Source: an uncultured Eubacteriales bacterium
GTDB lineage: Bacteria > Bacillota > Clostridia > Oscillospirales > Ruminococcaceae
Assembly (NCBI GenBank): GCA_959605275.1
Contig: CAUHFD010000005.1
Location: 1-33,838 of the forward strand
Length of the DNA: 33,838 bases
Direction: 5' to 3'
The notes under the pieces were generated by a model. The model made no database searches. It was not told where the DNA came from and was given only the letters and a program-made list of their open reading frames with translations. Position 1 is the first letter of the stretch; each line of letters starts with the position of its first letter. The translations under genes were made by a program, and so were the position numbers. Positions 1 to 8,504 of the stretch are shown here, piece after piece.

Positions 1-127
1 TCAGCTGTTTTTATCTAGCCTGTGTGCGGACAAAAAAGGTCAGAGTTATTCCCTGAGCGGGAATAAACATCTGACCTCGCAGCTCACACCAATACGCTGT
101 GGCGCGCATCTAGTCTTACTCTTTACT
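1..127 (-). ncRNA. Structured leader RNA or small RNA, class not recognised
   Basis: This is the transcript predicted from the promoter at 134-162. It holds no open frame with a ribosome binding site before the terminator at 32-76. Part of the leader (GTGTG near 85-89) can pair with CACAC (near 22-26) beyond the terminator, which would give an alternative fold. I do not match it to T-box, SAM, c-di-GMP or ZTP riboswitch consensus sequences. A ribosomal-protein leader remains possible. The controlled gene would lie left of the window. Confidence 0.4.
32..76 (-). terminator. Intrinsic terminator or attenuator in a leader RNA
   Basis: On the minus strand a two-part stem is followed by six U residues. 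GGTCAGA (38-44) pairs with TCTGACC (70-76), and inside it TTATTCCC (46-53) pairs with GGGAATAA (59-66) around a 5-nt loop. The A-run at 32-37 on the plus strand is the U-tract. It sits about 50 nt after the predicted start of the promoter at 134-162, so it ends a small RNA or acts as an attenuator for a gene beyond the left edge. Confidence 0.75.
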
Positions 128-133
128 GCTTTT

Positions 134-162
134 ATTATATTAACCGAGCCGCTTTCTGTCAA
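134..162 (-). promoter_or_regulatory. Consensus sigma-A promoter, leftward
   Basis: On the minus strand there is a perfect -35 TTGACA (plus strand 157-162), a 17-nt spacer and a perfect -10 TATAAT (plus strand 134-139). Transcription should start near 127 and run off the left edge through the hairpin at 32-76. The promoter lies beyond the last gene of the glycan locus, so it serves a separate unit. Between it and the SGNH gene (163-322) I see only AT-rich sequence with a weak 5-bp hairpin (GCTTC/GAAGC near 283-296) and no clear terminator. Confidence 0.85.
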
Positions 163-322
163 GCAAAACTATTTTTGTTTACATTTTTGGAACTACATAA
201 CACAAAATGGGATAGACATTTACTTTTTGTTAATAAACAATCACTTCATTATCCCGCATGATATACAATCTAATATGCCAAGCTTCGATAGAAGCAGCAG
301 ACTAAAACTTTTTTCGCTGTCA

Positions 323-946
323 TTATTCGGCGTATATACCAATCAATCCCTGTGCGATATCCTGCGCCAAGATCGTCAGCCCACGCTCATTGGGATGAAC
401 CCCGTCGGACAAATACTCCGAAGCGTTTGTGGCGGTAAGCCTACTGCCATGAAACAAATCAATGACAGGAACATGCTCGTTTTGACAAACCTCAAGTATT
501 GCCTGTACGTACTGCTCTAACCCGTATCCATGCAGATTTCTGCCGTCATGTCCGTTTTCGGCCTCGATTGTGCATTGTAAAGGAGTAGCAAAGACAGCAG
601 TTGCCTTTATACACTGCTCCTTTATCAGCTGGATTAACAGCTTTACCCCAGCATAAAAAGAGTCGCAAGAAGGTAAATCAGACATCTGTCCCAAAGGCAT
701 GCTGAAATAAAAATCATTCACTCCGCCAAATATAAACACCAGATCAGATGCAGAATCTATCTGTGACACTCTATTGATAAAGGATTCCTGAGCGTTCCCG
801 CTTATAGTACTGCCAGGAACGCCATAGCTGTTTATTGACTTGGCTTTTACTAATTTCTGCACCTGATATTGGTAGATGTTAAAGGCTGTGATACTGTCAC
901 CTAAAAAGCTGATGGTATCTTTGGACAGTGAAACTGTATTGCACAT
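323..946 (-). CDS. SGNH/GDSL-type esterase or lipase, cytosolic
   Basis: A 207-residue SGNH hydrolase, probably removing acyl groups (for example acetyl) from a carbohydrate. The four family blocks are visible: FLGDSIT at residues 14-20 with nucleophile Ser18, the oxyanion glycine in the YGVPGS stretch (41-46), GGVND at 74-78 with Asn77, and DGVHPN at 181-186 supplying Asp181 and His184. There is no signal peptide, so it should act on imported oligosaccharides in the cytoplasm. The start is supported by GAGAGGAAG seven bases upstream. It follows the beta-helix gene by 20 bp and is the last gene of the leftward cluster. The family assignment is firm; the ester substrate is unknown. Confidence 0.88.
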   Translation of the reverse strand: MCNTVSLSKDTISFLGDSITAFNIYQYQVQKLVKAKSINSYGVPGSTISGNAQESFINRVSQIDSASDLVFIFGGVNDFYFSMPLGQMSDLPSCDSFYAGVKLLIQLIKEQCIKATAVFATPLQCTIEAENGHDGRNLHGYGLEQYVQAILEVCQNEHVPVIDLFHGSRLTATNASEYLSDGVHPNERGLTILAQDIAQGLIGIYAE

Positions 947-966
947 AATATGGCTTCCTCTCTGTA

Positions 967-2742
967 CTATTTTGTTGCAACACCGGAAACAACCGCAGTG
1001 AAATTTCCCGATTTATCATTCAGCCCGTAAACAGCACTGTCGGCTCCCACCTGAACAAGATTGACATCGCTTGTATTTCCCGAACAGGCAAGTCCATAAA
1101 ACTTGTTGCGATTGCTTTCTTCGCCCTCTTCAACGTATGCTCTTCCCTGACAATCCGCGATCACAACTCCCGTGAATTTATTATCGGTGCTCTGATTGAT
1201 CCTCAAGCCATCCTTTTTTATTCCCTGGATTAGGAGATTGTCTATTGTGTTGTGATTGCTGCCGGCAGTAAACACTACCCCATTATCTCCTTGCATATAA
1301 GTGGAAACACCTGGATCATTATTTACCTTACAATTTTTGATAACCGAATTGTTGACGTTGCCGAAATAGAAACCACCCTTATCAAAAAGGGAGACCACCG
1401 AGCTCTCTATCGTGATCTTCTGACTATTTTCGACTTTTACACAATAACCGCCGACCGCATCCGCCATAAGCCTGTTAATCGTCACATTGGAGCAGTTGCT
1501 AAAGTAAAATCCGTCGCCGGATGCGGAATACTGGGCGCCGATTCCTGAATAGTTTCCTGCAACGTCTACATTCCAAAGCTTCATGCCGTTGCAGTTTCGT
1601 ACGATAAAACGTGCACCGCCTACATAAGCACCGGCACCCAGGTTGTTAACCAGAATATCATTGAGCACGATATCGCTGTCGAAATCGGACAGATCCACAC
1701 CTGCCGCCTGAGAGGCGTCAATTCTTAATGAATCTGCAGTAACGCCGGTGACTTTTCCTTTCCCGCTTGCAGCATCTTTCAACAGGGAGCCGAAACGAAT
1801 GCTGGTAATGTTTGAGAGAGTGACATTTTTGATGTTTCCTTTTGCCGTATCAAAATAGAGCACAACCGCGGAAGGACTTGAATGGCCATAACACATAAAG
1901 TTTTTGATCTCCACATCGTTCGACTGTATGTGAAACAGCTTGGATACAGAGGAAGAGGTGTAAATATCTACCTGCTTTGCGCCGATCCCTTCTATGACAA
2001 TAGGCGATTTTATCGTAATATCCGCGCCAATCAAATACTGAGAGGCATAGGGCACCTTGACGTAGGACAAAGCATTGACTGCCTTGATAAACGCCTGGGA
2101 ATCATCTGTCGCCCGGTTTCCCTTTGCGCCAAACCACTGTGGGTAGCCAAAGCCCCTGATTTTTCCCGATACATTGCCGCTGCCGGTAAAAATTTGACTG
2201 ATCGGCGCTTCGACAAAACCTTTGATGGTCATCGTTTTACCCGAGGCAATCTGAAAACTGGCGCCATCAGCAAGCTCAAGGATAATGTTTGACGGGATCG
2301 TGAGGTTCGACCCAATCAGGTATTCACCCGCAGGAAAAGAAATGCGCGCATAATCCTTGTATTTTGAAATGATCGACTGGATCGCTGCGGTGTTGTCCGT
2401 CTTGCCGTCTCCAACAATCCCTTGCTCCTTAGCATCGACCTCAGTGGTATCGGAAGGTGGCTTTTCATAGGACGCGGAGGAAGAAGACGTCTCGCCTGTG
2501 GTCGATGACGACATCTGCCCGGCTTCGGATTCATTTGCAGCCTCGGAAGAGAAAGCTGCTTGGCTGTCCGCATTTGATATGGGGTTGCTTTGGTCTGCCA
2601 TGTCCGTCCCCGTGCTGCTTACCTTACTGGTGTTATCATTTTTGCTTCCGAACATAACAAACAAAATCACAATAAAAACTACAATAATAATGGCGGCAGC
2701 GCAAGCCGGTATCTGCCATTTTTTAAGGTGAAACATATCCAT
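967..2742 (-). CDS. Membrane-anchored pectate-lyase-superfamily beta-helix protein
   Basis: About 591 residues. A short basic N-terminus is followed by one membrane segment (about residues 11-32), then a Ser/Thr/Glu-rich linker to about residue 100, then a parallel beta-helix exposed outside the cell. Two Pectate_lyase_3-type entry motifs occur in tandem: GDGKTDNTAA with FPAGEYLIG, then WFGAKGNRATDDSQAF. Repeated short Asn/Val/Ile strands follow. Such proteins bind or cleave polysaccharides, but I cannot identify catalytic residues. The frame is open to 2826, which would overlap the upstream gene by 50 bp. I chose 2742 because AAAGGA lies 8 nt upstream of that ATG and the membrane segment follows directly. 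It is a paralogue of the gene at 2777-4315. Confidence 0.82.
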   Translation of the reverse strand: MDMFHLKKWQIPACAAAIIIVVFIVILFVMFGSKNDNTSKVSSTGTDMADQSNPISNADSQAAFSSEAANESEAGQMSSSTTGETSSSSASYEKPPSDTTEVDAKEQGIVGDGKTDNTAAIQSIISKYKDYARISFPAGEYLIGSNLTIPSNIILELADGASFQIASGKTMTIKGFVEAPISQIFTGSGNVSGKIRGFGYPQWFGAKGNRATDDSQAFIKAVNALSYVKVPYASQYLIGADITIKSPIVIEGIGAKQVDIYTSSSVSKLFHIQSNDVEIKNFMCYGHSSPSAVVLYFDTAKGNIKNVTLSNITSIRFGSLLKDAASGKGKVTGVTADSLRIDASQAAGVDLSDFDSDIVLNDILVNNLGAGAYVGGARFIVRNCNGMKLWNVDVAGNYSGIGAQYSASGDGFYFSNCSNVTINRLMADAVGGYCVKVENSQKITIESSVVSLFDKGGFYFGNVNNSVIKNCKVNNDPGVSTYMQGDNGVVFTAGSNHNTIDNLLIQGIKKDGLRINQSTDNKFTGVVIADCQGRAYVEEGEESNRNKFYGLACSGNTSDVNLVQVGADSAVYGLNDKSGNFTAVVSGVATK

Positions 2743-2776
2743 TCGATCGTTCCTTTCTTTCGGCAATTGAATCTTT

Positions 2777-4315
2777 TCAATCAGCTGATGTGACTCTGCC
2801 GCGAATGGTTGAATTGTTGATGCCAAGGCTGTTTCCCGTGCCGGTTAAGTTCACATAGGTGTTTGCCGCCGCCTCGCCGTTCACAAGATAACCGCTGTTG
2901 TTATTCCCGGATATGGCAGCATAAACACTGCCGCTGTTTGAAGGAGCAACCTTCAGCCCATGGGATTTATTGCCTGTGAACGTTGCGTTGCTGACGTTGA
3001 TACATTTGGTGGATGCCGCGATCTCCATCCCGCATTCCTCGTTATTCAAAGCCGAGATGCTCTCGAATTGCAAATAGCTTCCGAGCACATAAAAGCCCTG
3101 CTTCTTATTATTTTCAGACTTACAGTTCTGGAGATAAATATGCTGCGACCTGCCCGCATTATTTCTTGTGATATAATAGCCTGCTCCGCCAAATTTTTCC
3201 GCCGAACAGTGATACAGCCATACCGCAAGGCAGTTGTCCAGATAAATCCCATGTGCCGTATCAGACGGAACATCGTTGCCCTTGACCGTCACATTGGTTA
3301 GAACGCCGCCCTCGTTATCGTTGAGCACAAATCCACTGTAATTGACATTTATACTTTGAGAATAATCGAGGATGACATCAGTGATATAGATGAATCCCCA
3401 GAAATTATTCAAAATGAAAGCGGAGCCTTTCCCTTTTTTGGCGTTTACTCTTTCAATAGTTGTCGTAACGATCAATTTTCCGGAGTTGGCATCTGTCACG
3501 ATTCTATATGCATTTAAGACGTCAATATCTGATACATGGATTTTTTCAAGTGCATTCACAGAATTATCAAAGTAAACACAAATGCCGTTAGCGCTTTTGG
3601 TCATATCAAAGCTGATATCGGATATCTGCACGTTCGATTTTGGAATCTGCATCATATACTTCGTGTTCGCCGAGGCAATCAACTTTGCTTTCGTGCCATC
3701 CTCGCCTTGGAATTTTTGGTTTGTTTTCAAAACAAGGCCATTGCCGGAGATCACATACCCTGCGCTGCTCTCCGGGACATCCACCTGAGAAAACGCATCC
3801 AGCGCTTTCTGAAATGCGGCCGTATCATCTGTTTTGCCGTCGCCCTTTGCGCCAAACCATACCGGATTCCCGATAACAGATGACTGCGCACTGGTAACCG
3901 TTCCAGCTCCTGTAAAAATCTGATAGTTTCCAGCAGTTATAGTGCCATCTACTGTAAGAACGACATTGCTGTCGAGTGCTAAAACTGCATCTCTTGCGAA
4001 TACAACTTCAACGTTAGACGGAATGTTCAGGTTATTTGTGAGCCTATATTTTCCTGCTGGAAGGCAGAGTGTCCTGCCGACGGCTGCCACTTGATCAACC
4101 GCGGTCTGAAGCGCCCGACTATCGCTCGCAACGCCGTCGCCTTTGATACCGTCGAGAGCTTTTGAAGATGCATCTACCATAAAGTTTAGATTCGCATATT
4201 GAAATCCCACTGTTTCAGTCACCCCGCCATTTTGCCAGCCGACGCCGAAAATGACACCGAATAATAAAATAATCGCAGCCATCGTTATAAACAGAAATTT
4301 TTTTTGATTTTTCAT
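2777..4315 (-). CDS. Membrane-anchored pectate-lyase-superfamily beta-helix protein, paralogue
   Basis: About 512 residues. A basic start (MKNQKKF) and one membrane segment (about residues 8-24) anchor an extracytoplasmic beta-helix. As in its neighbour, two entry motifs appear in tandem: IKGDGVASDSRALQ with LPAGKYRLT, then WFGAKGDGKTDDTAAF about 130 residues later. It lacks the long Ser-rich linker of its paralogue. Function is glycan binding, lysis or glycosidic hydrolysis; active-site residues are not identifiable by eye. The frame opens at a TTG at 4336. I prefer the ATG at 4315, which has a modest AGAGAG upstream and a better-shaped signal anchor. The palindromic element at 4359-4565 lies just upstream. 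Confidence 0.8.
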   Translation of the reverse strand: MKNQKKFLFITMAAIILLFGVIFGVGWQNGGVTETVGFQYANLNFMVDASSKALDGIKGDGVASDSRALQTAVDQVAAVGRTLCLPAGKYRLTNNLNIPSNVEVVFARDAVLALDSNVVLTVDGTITAGNYQIFTGAGTVTSAQSSVIGNPVWFGAKGDGKTDDTAAFQKALDAFSQVDVPESSAGYVISGNGLVLKTNQKFQGEDGTKAKLIASANTKYMMQIPKSNVQISDISFDMTKSANGICVYFDNSVNALEKIHVSDIDVLNAYRIVTDANSGKLIVTTTIERVNAKKGKGSAFILNNFWGFIYITDVILDYSQSINVNYSGFVLNDNEGGVLTNVTVKGNDVPSDTAHGIYLDNCLAVWLYHCSAEKFGGAGYYITRNNAGRSQHIYLQNCKSENNKKQGFYVLGSYLQFESISALNNEECGMEIAASTKCINVSNATFTGNKSHGLKVAPSNSGSVYAAISGNNNSGYLVNGEAAANTYVNLTGTGNSLGINNSTIRGRVTSAD

Positions 4316-4358
4316 AACACTTGCTCTCTTTTTCAATTTTTAATCGAGCTTCACCTAA

Positions 4359-4565
4359 TTAATGCTCACTGAACAATTCAAAAACAACGATAGCAAAGCA
4401 TTTTGCCGTTGTTTTTGAATTGGCAAAGTGCAAGGTTTATGATTGTTTTTTTGAGAAAACCTTGCACTTTGTATTTCGATTTCATTCTGAAATCGAAATC
4501 TGTGTTTGCATCAAGGAATGTCTACTGAACAAATCAAATTTTTTGATTTGTTCAGTAGACATTAA
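4359..4565. mobile_element. Palindromic MITE-like element, copy A, with four hairpins
   Basis: A 207-bp segment begins TTAATGCTCACTGAACAA and ends with the reverse complement of TTAATGTCTACTGAACAA, giving terminal inverted repeats of about 18 bp. Inside are four perfect stems: 4374-4389 with 4407-4422 (16 bp), 4424-4438 with 4457-4471 (15 bp), 4473-4483 with 4489-4499 (11 bp), and 4517-4538 with 4542-4563 (22 bp, 3-nt loop). It shares termini and an inner GAATTGGCAAAG block with the copy at 33244-33347, which is inverted relative to it. Its right end touches the TAA stop of the next gene. There is no coding capacity. In RNA it would form a strong intercistronic structure. Confidence 0.7.
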
Positions 4566-5843
4566 TTATTGATGATCTTTGATCCAATACAGCCTGTCAG
4601 ACAGCTTTTGGAAATATTCCGCTGGGCTCTCCGGGATACTGAAGTTTTTCGGTTTTTCAAAGACTGTCGTATCTTCCAGTAGCTTGATGGCGTCATCAAT
4701 ATTTTTAATCGCCGTTTCAAAATTAGGAAGACGGTATACTGCAGGGAGCTTTTTCTGCCAGTTGCTTTGGTTCTCTATGAACTTAAAGATTTCCGCCAGA
4801 TTATCCGCACTTTTTCCCTCGGCAATATTTTCGGCATATTCCATTATGACTTGTTCGGGAGTGGCATTCTTGTCACAGGTAAACCTGCCGAAGGCATAGG
4901 TGTTCATGGCCTTGGCTTTATGCCCCAAATAGCTCCAGTTGCCGATAATCCCATCTACTCCCAGCGTTTCAGCCTTATTGACGAAACTGTAAATATATCT
5001 TACCTCCGACTGGGTCATCTCTCTCATGGCACCGTCAGGACCGACATCACCGTCATCCGCTTCGTCAAGCAGAAAATAAGGCCAGGCCCAAACCCTCGGG
5101 ATTCCTTCGGACTTCAGCTTTTCGACATCTCCTTTATAAGGAAAGGTCACCGGCATAATCCCGGCTTGGTCATACAAGCGCAGCGCCATCGCCCTATAAT
5201 AGGTATGGCAAGGAATCTCGATCCCGTATTGATTGTCGAGCAAGATTTCGTCTGTAGTAATTTTCTGTGTCAGTTCAGTTTCTTCAATCCACCAGTTTAC
5301 ATCCTGACAAGGAAGTTCGGGGTCATGCCACATTGTGACCGCCCAGGGATTCAGATTATAGTATGCATTTGGGGCATGCTTTTTCACGATATCTCCAACC
5401 CTTTTTCCCATCTCGAGCCAATCCTTATAAGTCGCTTTCCCCAGTTCCGGCGGAACGCCACCCGGATCTCCTGCAAAAAAGGTAAAGCCATCTGCGTCTT
5501 TCAGCCGCTCTACGGTGTTTGCGAGCCATTTCAGCCTTTCCTGCATATCAACTTCATTGCGGGGATAAAACTTGATGCCGATCCCGCTGGGTTCCAGTTC
5601 TTCCGGACCCTCCCATTGTTTGATATTGGCGAAAAGAATAACATTTGTCCGAAAGCCGTCCTCTTTTGCCTTTTTGATCTGCCTTGCCATATTGATATAA
5701 TAATCCTGCAAAATAGTGTTCGCGTTTTTATGCCATCCGAGGTCACAAAATTGCAGCATATTCACGCCGCAAGCCTTCCAGAAATCATGCTGATCGGGTG
5801 AATCAGTCCAAATATACAAACCCCTTGTTTCGAATCTATCCAA
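4566..5843 (-). CDS. Cytosolic paralogue of an unrecognised TIM-barrel-like (glycosidase-like) family
   Basis: 425 residues with no signal peptide. It aligns along its length with the lipoprotein at 8505-9923. Shared blocks are GLYIW.DSPDQH near the start, FWKACG, LQFCD.GW, ADGFTFFAGDPGG in the middle, WAWPYFLLDEADDGD, and NTYAFGR with ATPEQVI towards the C-terminus. Alternating strand/helix blocks and conserved acidic residues (DEADDGD, and Asp in AGDPGG) suggest a barrel enzyme acting on sugars, but I do not recognise the family and claim no reaction. The start is a TTG, chosen because AGGAGG lies 10 nt upstream. It follows the GH38-like gene by 20 bp, so it probably acts on the same imported oligosaccharide. 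Its stop codon abuts the palindromic element. Confidence 0.8.
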   Translation of the reverse strand: MDRFETRGLYIWTDSPDQHDFWKACGVNMLQFCDLGWHKNANTILQDYYINMARQIKKAKEDGFRTNVILFANIKQWEGPEELEPSGIGIKFYPRNEVDMQERLKWLANTVERLKDADGFTFFAGDPGGVPPELGKATYKDWLEMGKRVGDIVKKHAPNAYYNLNPWAVTMWHDPELPCQDVNWWIEETELTQKITTDEILLDNQYGIEIPCHTYYRAMALRLYDQAGIMPVTFPYKGDVEKLKSEGIPRVWAWPYFLLDEADDGDVGPDGAMREMTQSEVRYIYSFVNKAETLGVDGIIGNWSYLGHKAKAMNTYAFGRFTCDKNATPEQVIMEYAENIAEGKSADNLAEIFKFIENQSNWQKKLPAVYRLPNFETAIKNIDDAIKLLEDTTVFEKPKNFSIPESPAEYFQKLSDRLYWIKDHQ

Positions 5844-5863
5844 TTGATTTCTTCCTCCTATTA

Positions 5864-8482
5864 TTAAGTTAGCTTGACTGTAACAATTTCATGTCGGCCA
5901 CATTGCAGCTTTATTGTGTTTCGGTGTATACTGATTTGCTTTTTGCTATCCGTATTGCCGATAAAGTCAGTGACGACTGCAGATTTCGGTTCAAAAGGGA
6001 GGTTGATTTCAGCGCGGATATCCTCTCCCTTGGATTCCCAGAGTCGCAGGATATACGCACCGCCTTCTTGATAAAACGCGGAGATTCGAATATTATCCTT
6101 TTCACTGCTCAGGAACGACTTTGCCAACGGCAGGCCCCGATCTTTGCTGCTGTCTTGCTGTCTGATGATCCGATCTGGGGTCCGGACTTCCTGTGCTTTC
6201 GCATACATTTCATCTTCTCTGATTCCTGCATCCTCCAGGATAAGCCGATGGGAGAACGTGTGCGCACCAAAGCATGCAAAGGAAGTTTCGTTTAGATCAG
6301 CCGTCCATTTCGGAAGCAAAAGTGCCGTCTGCATCAAGACATGACCGACCTCGTTTGTGTTTCTGTCATAGAGATAATACCTGTCTCCAGACAAGGTTAC
6401 CTGCGCCATATGAACGCCGTTTGCAGTCTGACCGATGAAATCTTGTGCATAAAACAGCCCGTCTATAAACCGGTGCTGACAGCCAACCTCATCCCAACCC
6501 CTTACTGTGCCGTTGTCGAGGTAGATTTCTTGATTGACCTGCTTCTTTTCGGTACCAAATGGAATCCCTCCATACAGACTTTCCACCGTGCATGGCATGG
6601 AAAGCGTCAGTAGGCCGTATTCCTTCGCATAATCCGCCTCTATATCAATGGATATCCGGGTATCCCCCTGATAAAAAGTGATTACCTGCGTAATTTTATG
6701 GTTGAACACTTTTCCATACAGTTTGACAGACCACACAATGGGACCGTTTGACAAAATCTCACCCTTCTCCCATATGACGTCGTATACTTTTTGGATTGGA
6801 TAAGTCGGAAAATCAAACTTACCCGGATCATTATTATACTGATAAAACTTGACCGCATTATAGCCATTTTGACCGCACAGCTGGTTTTCGCCGTCCTTTA
6901 GGATTTTGATAAGCTTCCCTTTTTGGAAGGTAAGCTGCAAACGATCGCTTGCCAGAGTAAGCTCAGTGTCTACGTCAAAGCTACTGGGGTACTCAGGTTC
7001 GACCCAGTCAATATAGGTCTTGGTATCAATAGCGCCTTTCTCAACTATGATTGTATTATATCCGACCGCAGGAATATCGAGTTTTACGACATAATCCCAT
7101 TCCCAAACCATATCGCCCATAAAGGAGAAATAATAAGGATGGATTGCCTGAAATTCAAGTGAGTTTCCAAAGCCGTCTGTCAGTTTGAGCTTTTCCGGGT
7201 CAGGAGTTGCAATGGAAAGCGTTACATACTTTGTGACCGGCTTGTCATGCAGATTAAATACCACCGCCACGTTTTGATCGCTGTATGGAATCGCGTCCGC
7301 AATATCCTGGCAGCAGCTTGTGATCACGCTGTCCGCACAGCTAATGGTGTTGCCGATCCGCTTTTTCAAATCCTTGTAATCAGCCTTATATGCCCAGGAA
7401 GAAGCGTGTGCGGAGCAAAAGAGATTTTCCTTCCAAAGGTTCTCCGAGTTGAACGGCTCCGTCTCTAAAACTGCTGTATTCACAGCGGAGGAAAGCTCTG
7501 CCGACAAGATTTCACGCGAGCTCAAAAGCCGGTCGTTCTGCAGGCTTTTCTCCCCTCCGAGACACGCATTGAAGGACACCTCACATACATCAATCGGGCC
7601 TACTACCTTTTGTAGGCTGTCATAATCCCCGCTTAAAGCTTCGAAATACTCAATCGGGGTCGCAAACTTTATATTGATTCCTTCGTTGCGCCATTTCTCC
7701 AAAAATTCCGGGATTGGCAGCTTTTTATCGGGATGATAACAATAAAACGGAATGCCGTCGTCGCAGCCGCTGCCTTTCATGATGTTATTTGAGGTAAATG
7801 AAGAACCGTCCTCGGAGAATTCAATCTCATAAAGATTAGCGATGGATTTTTCAATGTCATCACAGAAAATTTCCCCAACATTCTCTCTATTCCAGAAGCC
7901 GGCTGTTGAAGCATAGCTGCATATCACTTCGGAGCCGTCTATCCCAACCCTTACATGATCGAGTGCAATCCCCTTTTGCTTGAGGATATCCCGCGGACGG
8001 CCGATCCGTATAAAGTCAAACCCGCCTTTTTTCAAAAGCTGAGGAAGCTGTCCATGAGACGCAACTACATCCACAGTATCTGCATAAACCTTGATCTCAA
8101 TATCTCCGAACGCTTCCTGAAAAAGCCGATTTCCGATACAAATATTCCGGATAAAAGCCTCGCCCTCCGTCATGTTGGGGCGTATATTGGAATAAGTCCC
8201 GCAGACAGCAAATCTCCCCTCAGCGGCATACTTTTTCAGCCGGGCAAGAATTTCCGGATGCCTCTTTATTACCGGTTCAAGCACCGCAGCGTAGCTGTCG
8301 ATATAATATTTAAAGTCCGGGATTGCATCCAGATCATCAGCCGCTTCCTCAAGCATCGTCACATATCTGTGGATATGCCAGTCCCTGGTATGAATCCAGG
8401 AATAATCCCCATGACCATAGGTGCAAAGAAAAATATTTTTATTCTTAAAATAAGTTTTTGCTGCTGTCAACTTATCAATCAT
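5864..8482 (-). CDS. GH38-like alpha-mannosidase, cytosolic
   Basis: 872 residues. The N-terminal metal-binding motif appears as YGHGDYSW (His24, Asp26), a variant of the usual H.D..W. The block VDVVASHGQLPQLLKKGGF corresponds to the family's PD.FG....LPQ region, placing the nucleophile at Asp138. A three-helix segment and large beta-rich C-terminal domains follow (from about residue 390), as in GH38 enzymes. These retaining zinc enzymes remove alpha-linked mannose. No signal peptide is visible, so it acts on imported chains. AAAGGA lies 9 nt before the ATG. It sits between the two paralogues of the unrecognised family, suggesting joint action. Family assignment is fairly sure; mannose specificity is inference because the motifs are divergent. 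Confidence 0.82.
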   Translation of the reverse strand: MIDKLTAAKTYFKNKNIFLCTYGHGDYSWIHTRDWHIHRYVTMLEEAADDLDAIPDFKYYIDSYAAVLEPVIKRHPEILARLKKYAAEGRFAVCGTYSNIRPNMTEGEAFIRNICIGNRLFQEAFGDIEIKVYADTVDVVASHGQLPQLLKKGGFDFIRIGRPRDILKQKGIALDHVRVGIDGSEVICSYASTAGFWNRENVGEIFCDDIEKSIANLYEIEFSEDGSSFTSNNIMKGSGCDDGIPFYCYHPDKKLPIPEFLEKWRNEGINIKFATPIEYFEALSGDYDSLQKVVGPIDVCEVSFNACLGGEKSLQNDRLLSSREILSAELSSAVNTAVLETEPFNSENLWKENLFCSAHASSWAYKADYKDLKKRIGNTISCADSVITSCCQDIADAIPYSDQNVAVVFNLHDKPVTKYVTLSIATPDPEKLKLTDGFGNSLEFQAIHPYYFSFMGDMVWEWDYVVKLDIPAVGYNTIIVEKGAIDTKTYIDWVEPEYPSSFDVDTELTLASDRLQLTFQKGKLIKILKDGENQLCGQNGYNAVKFYQYNNDPGKFDFPTYPIQKVYDVIWEKGEILSNGPIVWSVKLYGKVFNHKITQVITFYQGDTRISIDIEADYAKEYGLLTLSMPCTVESLYGGIPFGTEKKQVNQEIYLDNGTVRGWDEVGCQHRFIDGLFYAQDFIGQTANGVHMAQVTLSGDRYYLYDRNTNEVGHVLMQTALLLPKWTADLNETSFACFGAHTFSHRLILEDAGIREDEMYAKAQEVRTPDRIIRQQDSSKDRGLPLAKSFLSSEKDNIRISAFYQEGGAYILRLWESKGEDIRAEINLPFEPKSAVVTDFIGNTDSKKQISIHRNTIKLQCGRHEIVTVKLT

Positions 8483-8504
8483 AACAATCGTTCCTTTAAA
8501 TCGT

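Noticed and set aside
2743..2826. Upstream extension of the beta-helix protein to 2826
   Set aside because: It would overlap the preceding gene by 50 bp and ignores the well-placed AAAGGA before the ATG at 2742.
4767..5801. 344-codon plus-strand open frame
   Set aside because: It lies wholly opposite the 425-residue gene, has no ribosome binding site or family features, and its neighbour on the minus strand has a conserved paralogue.
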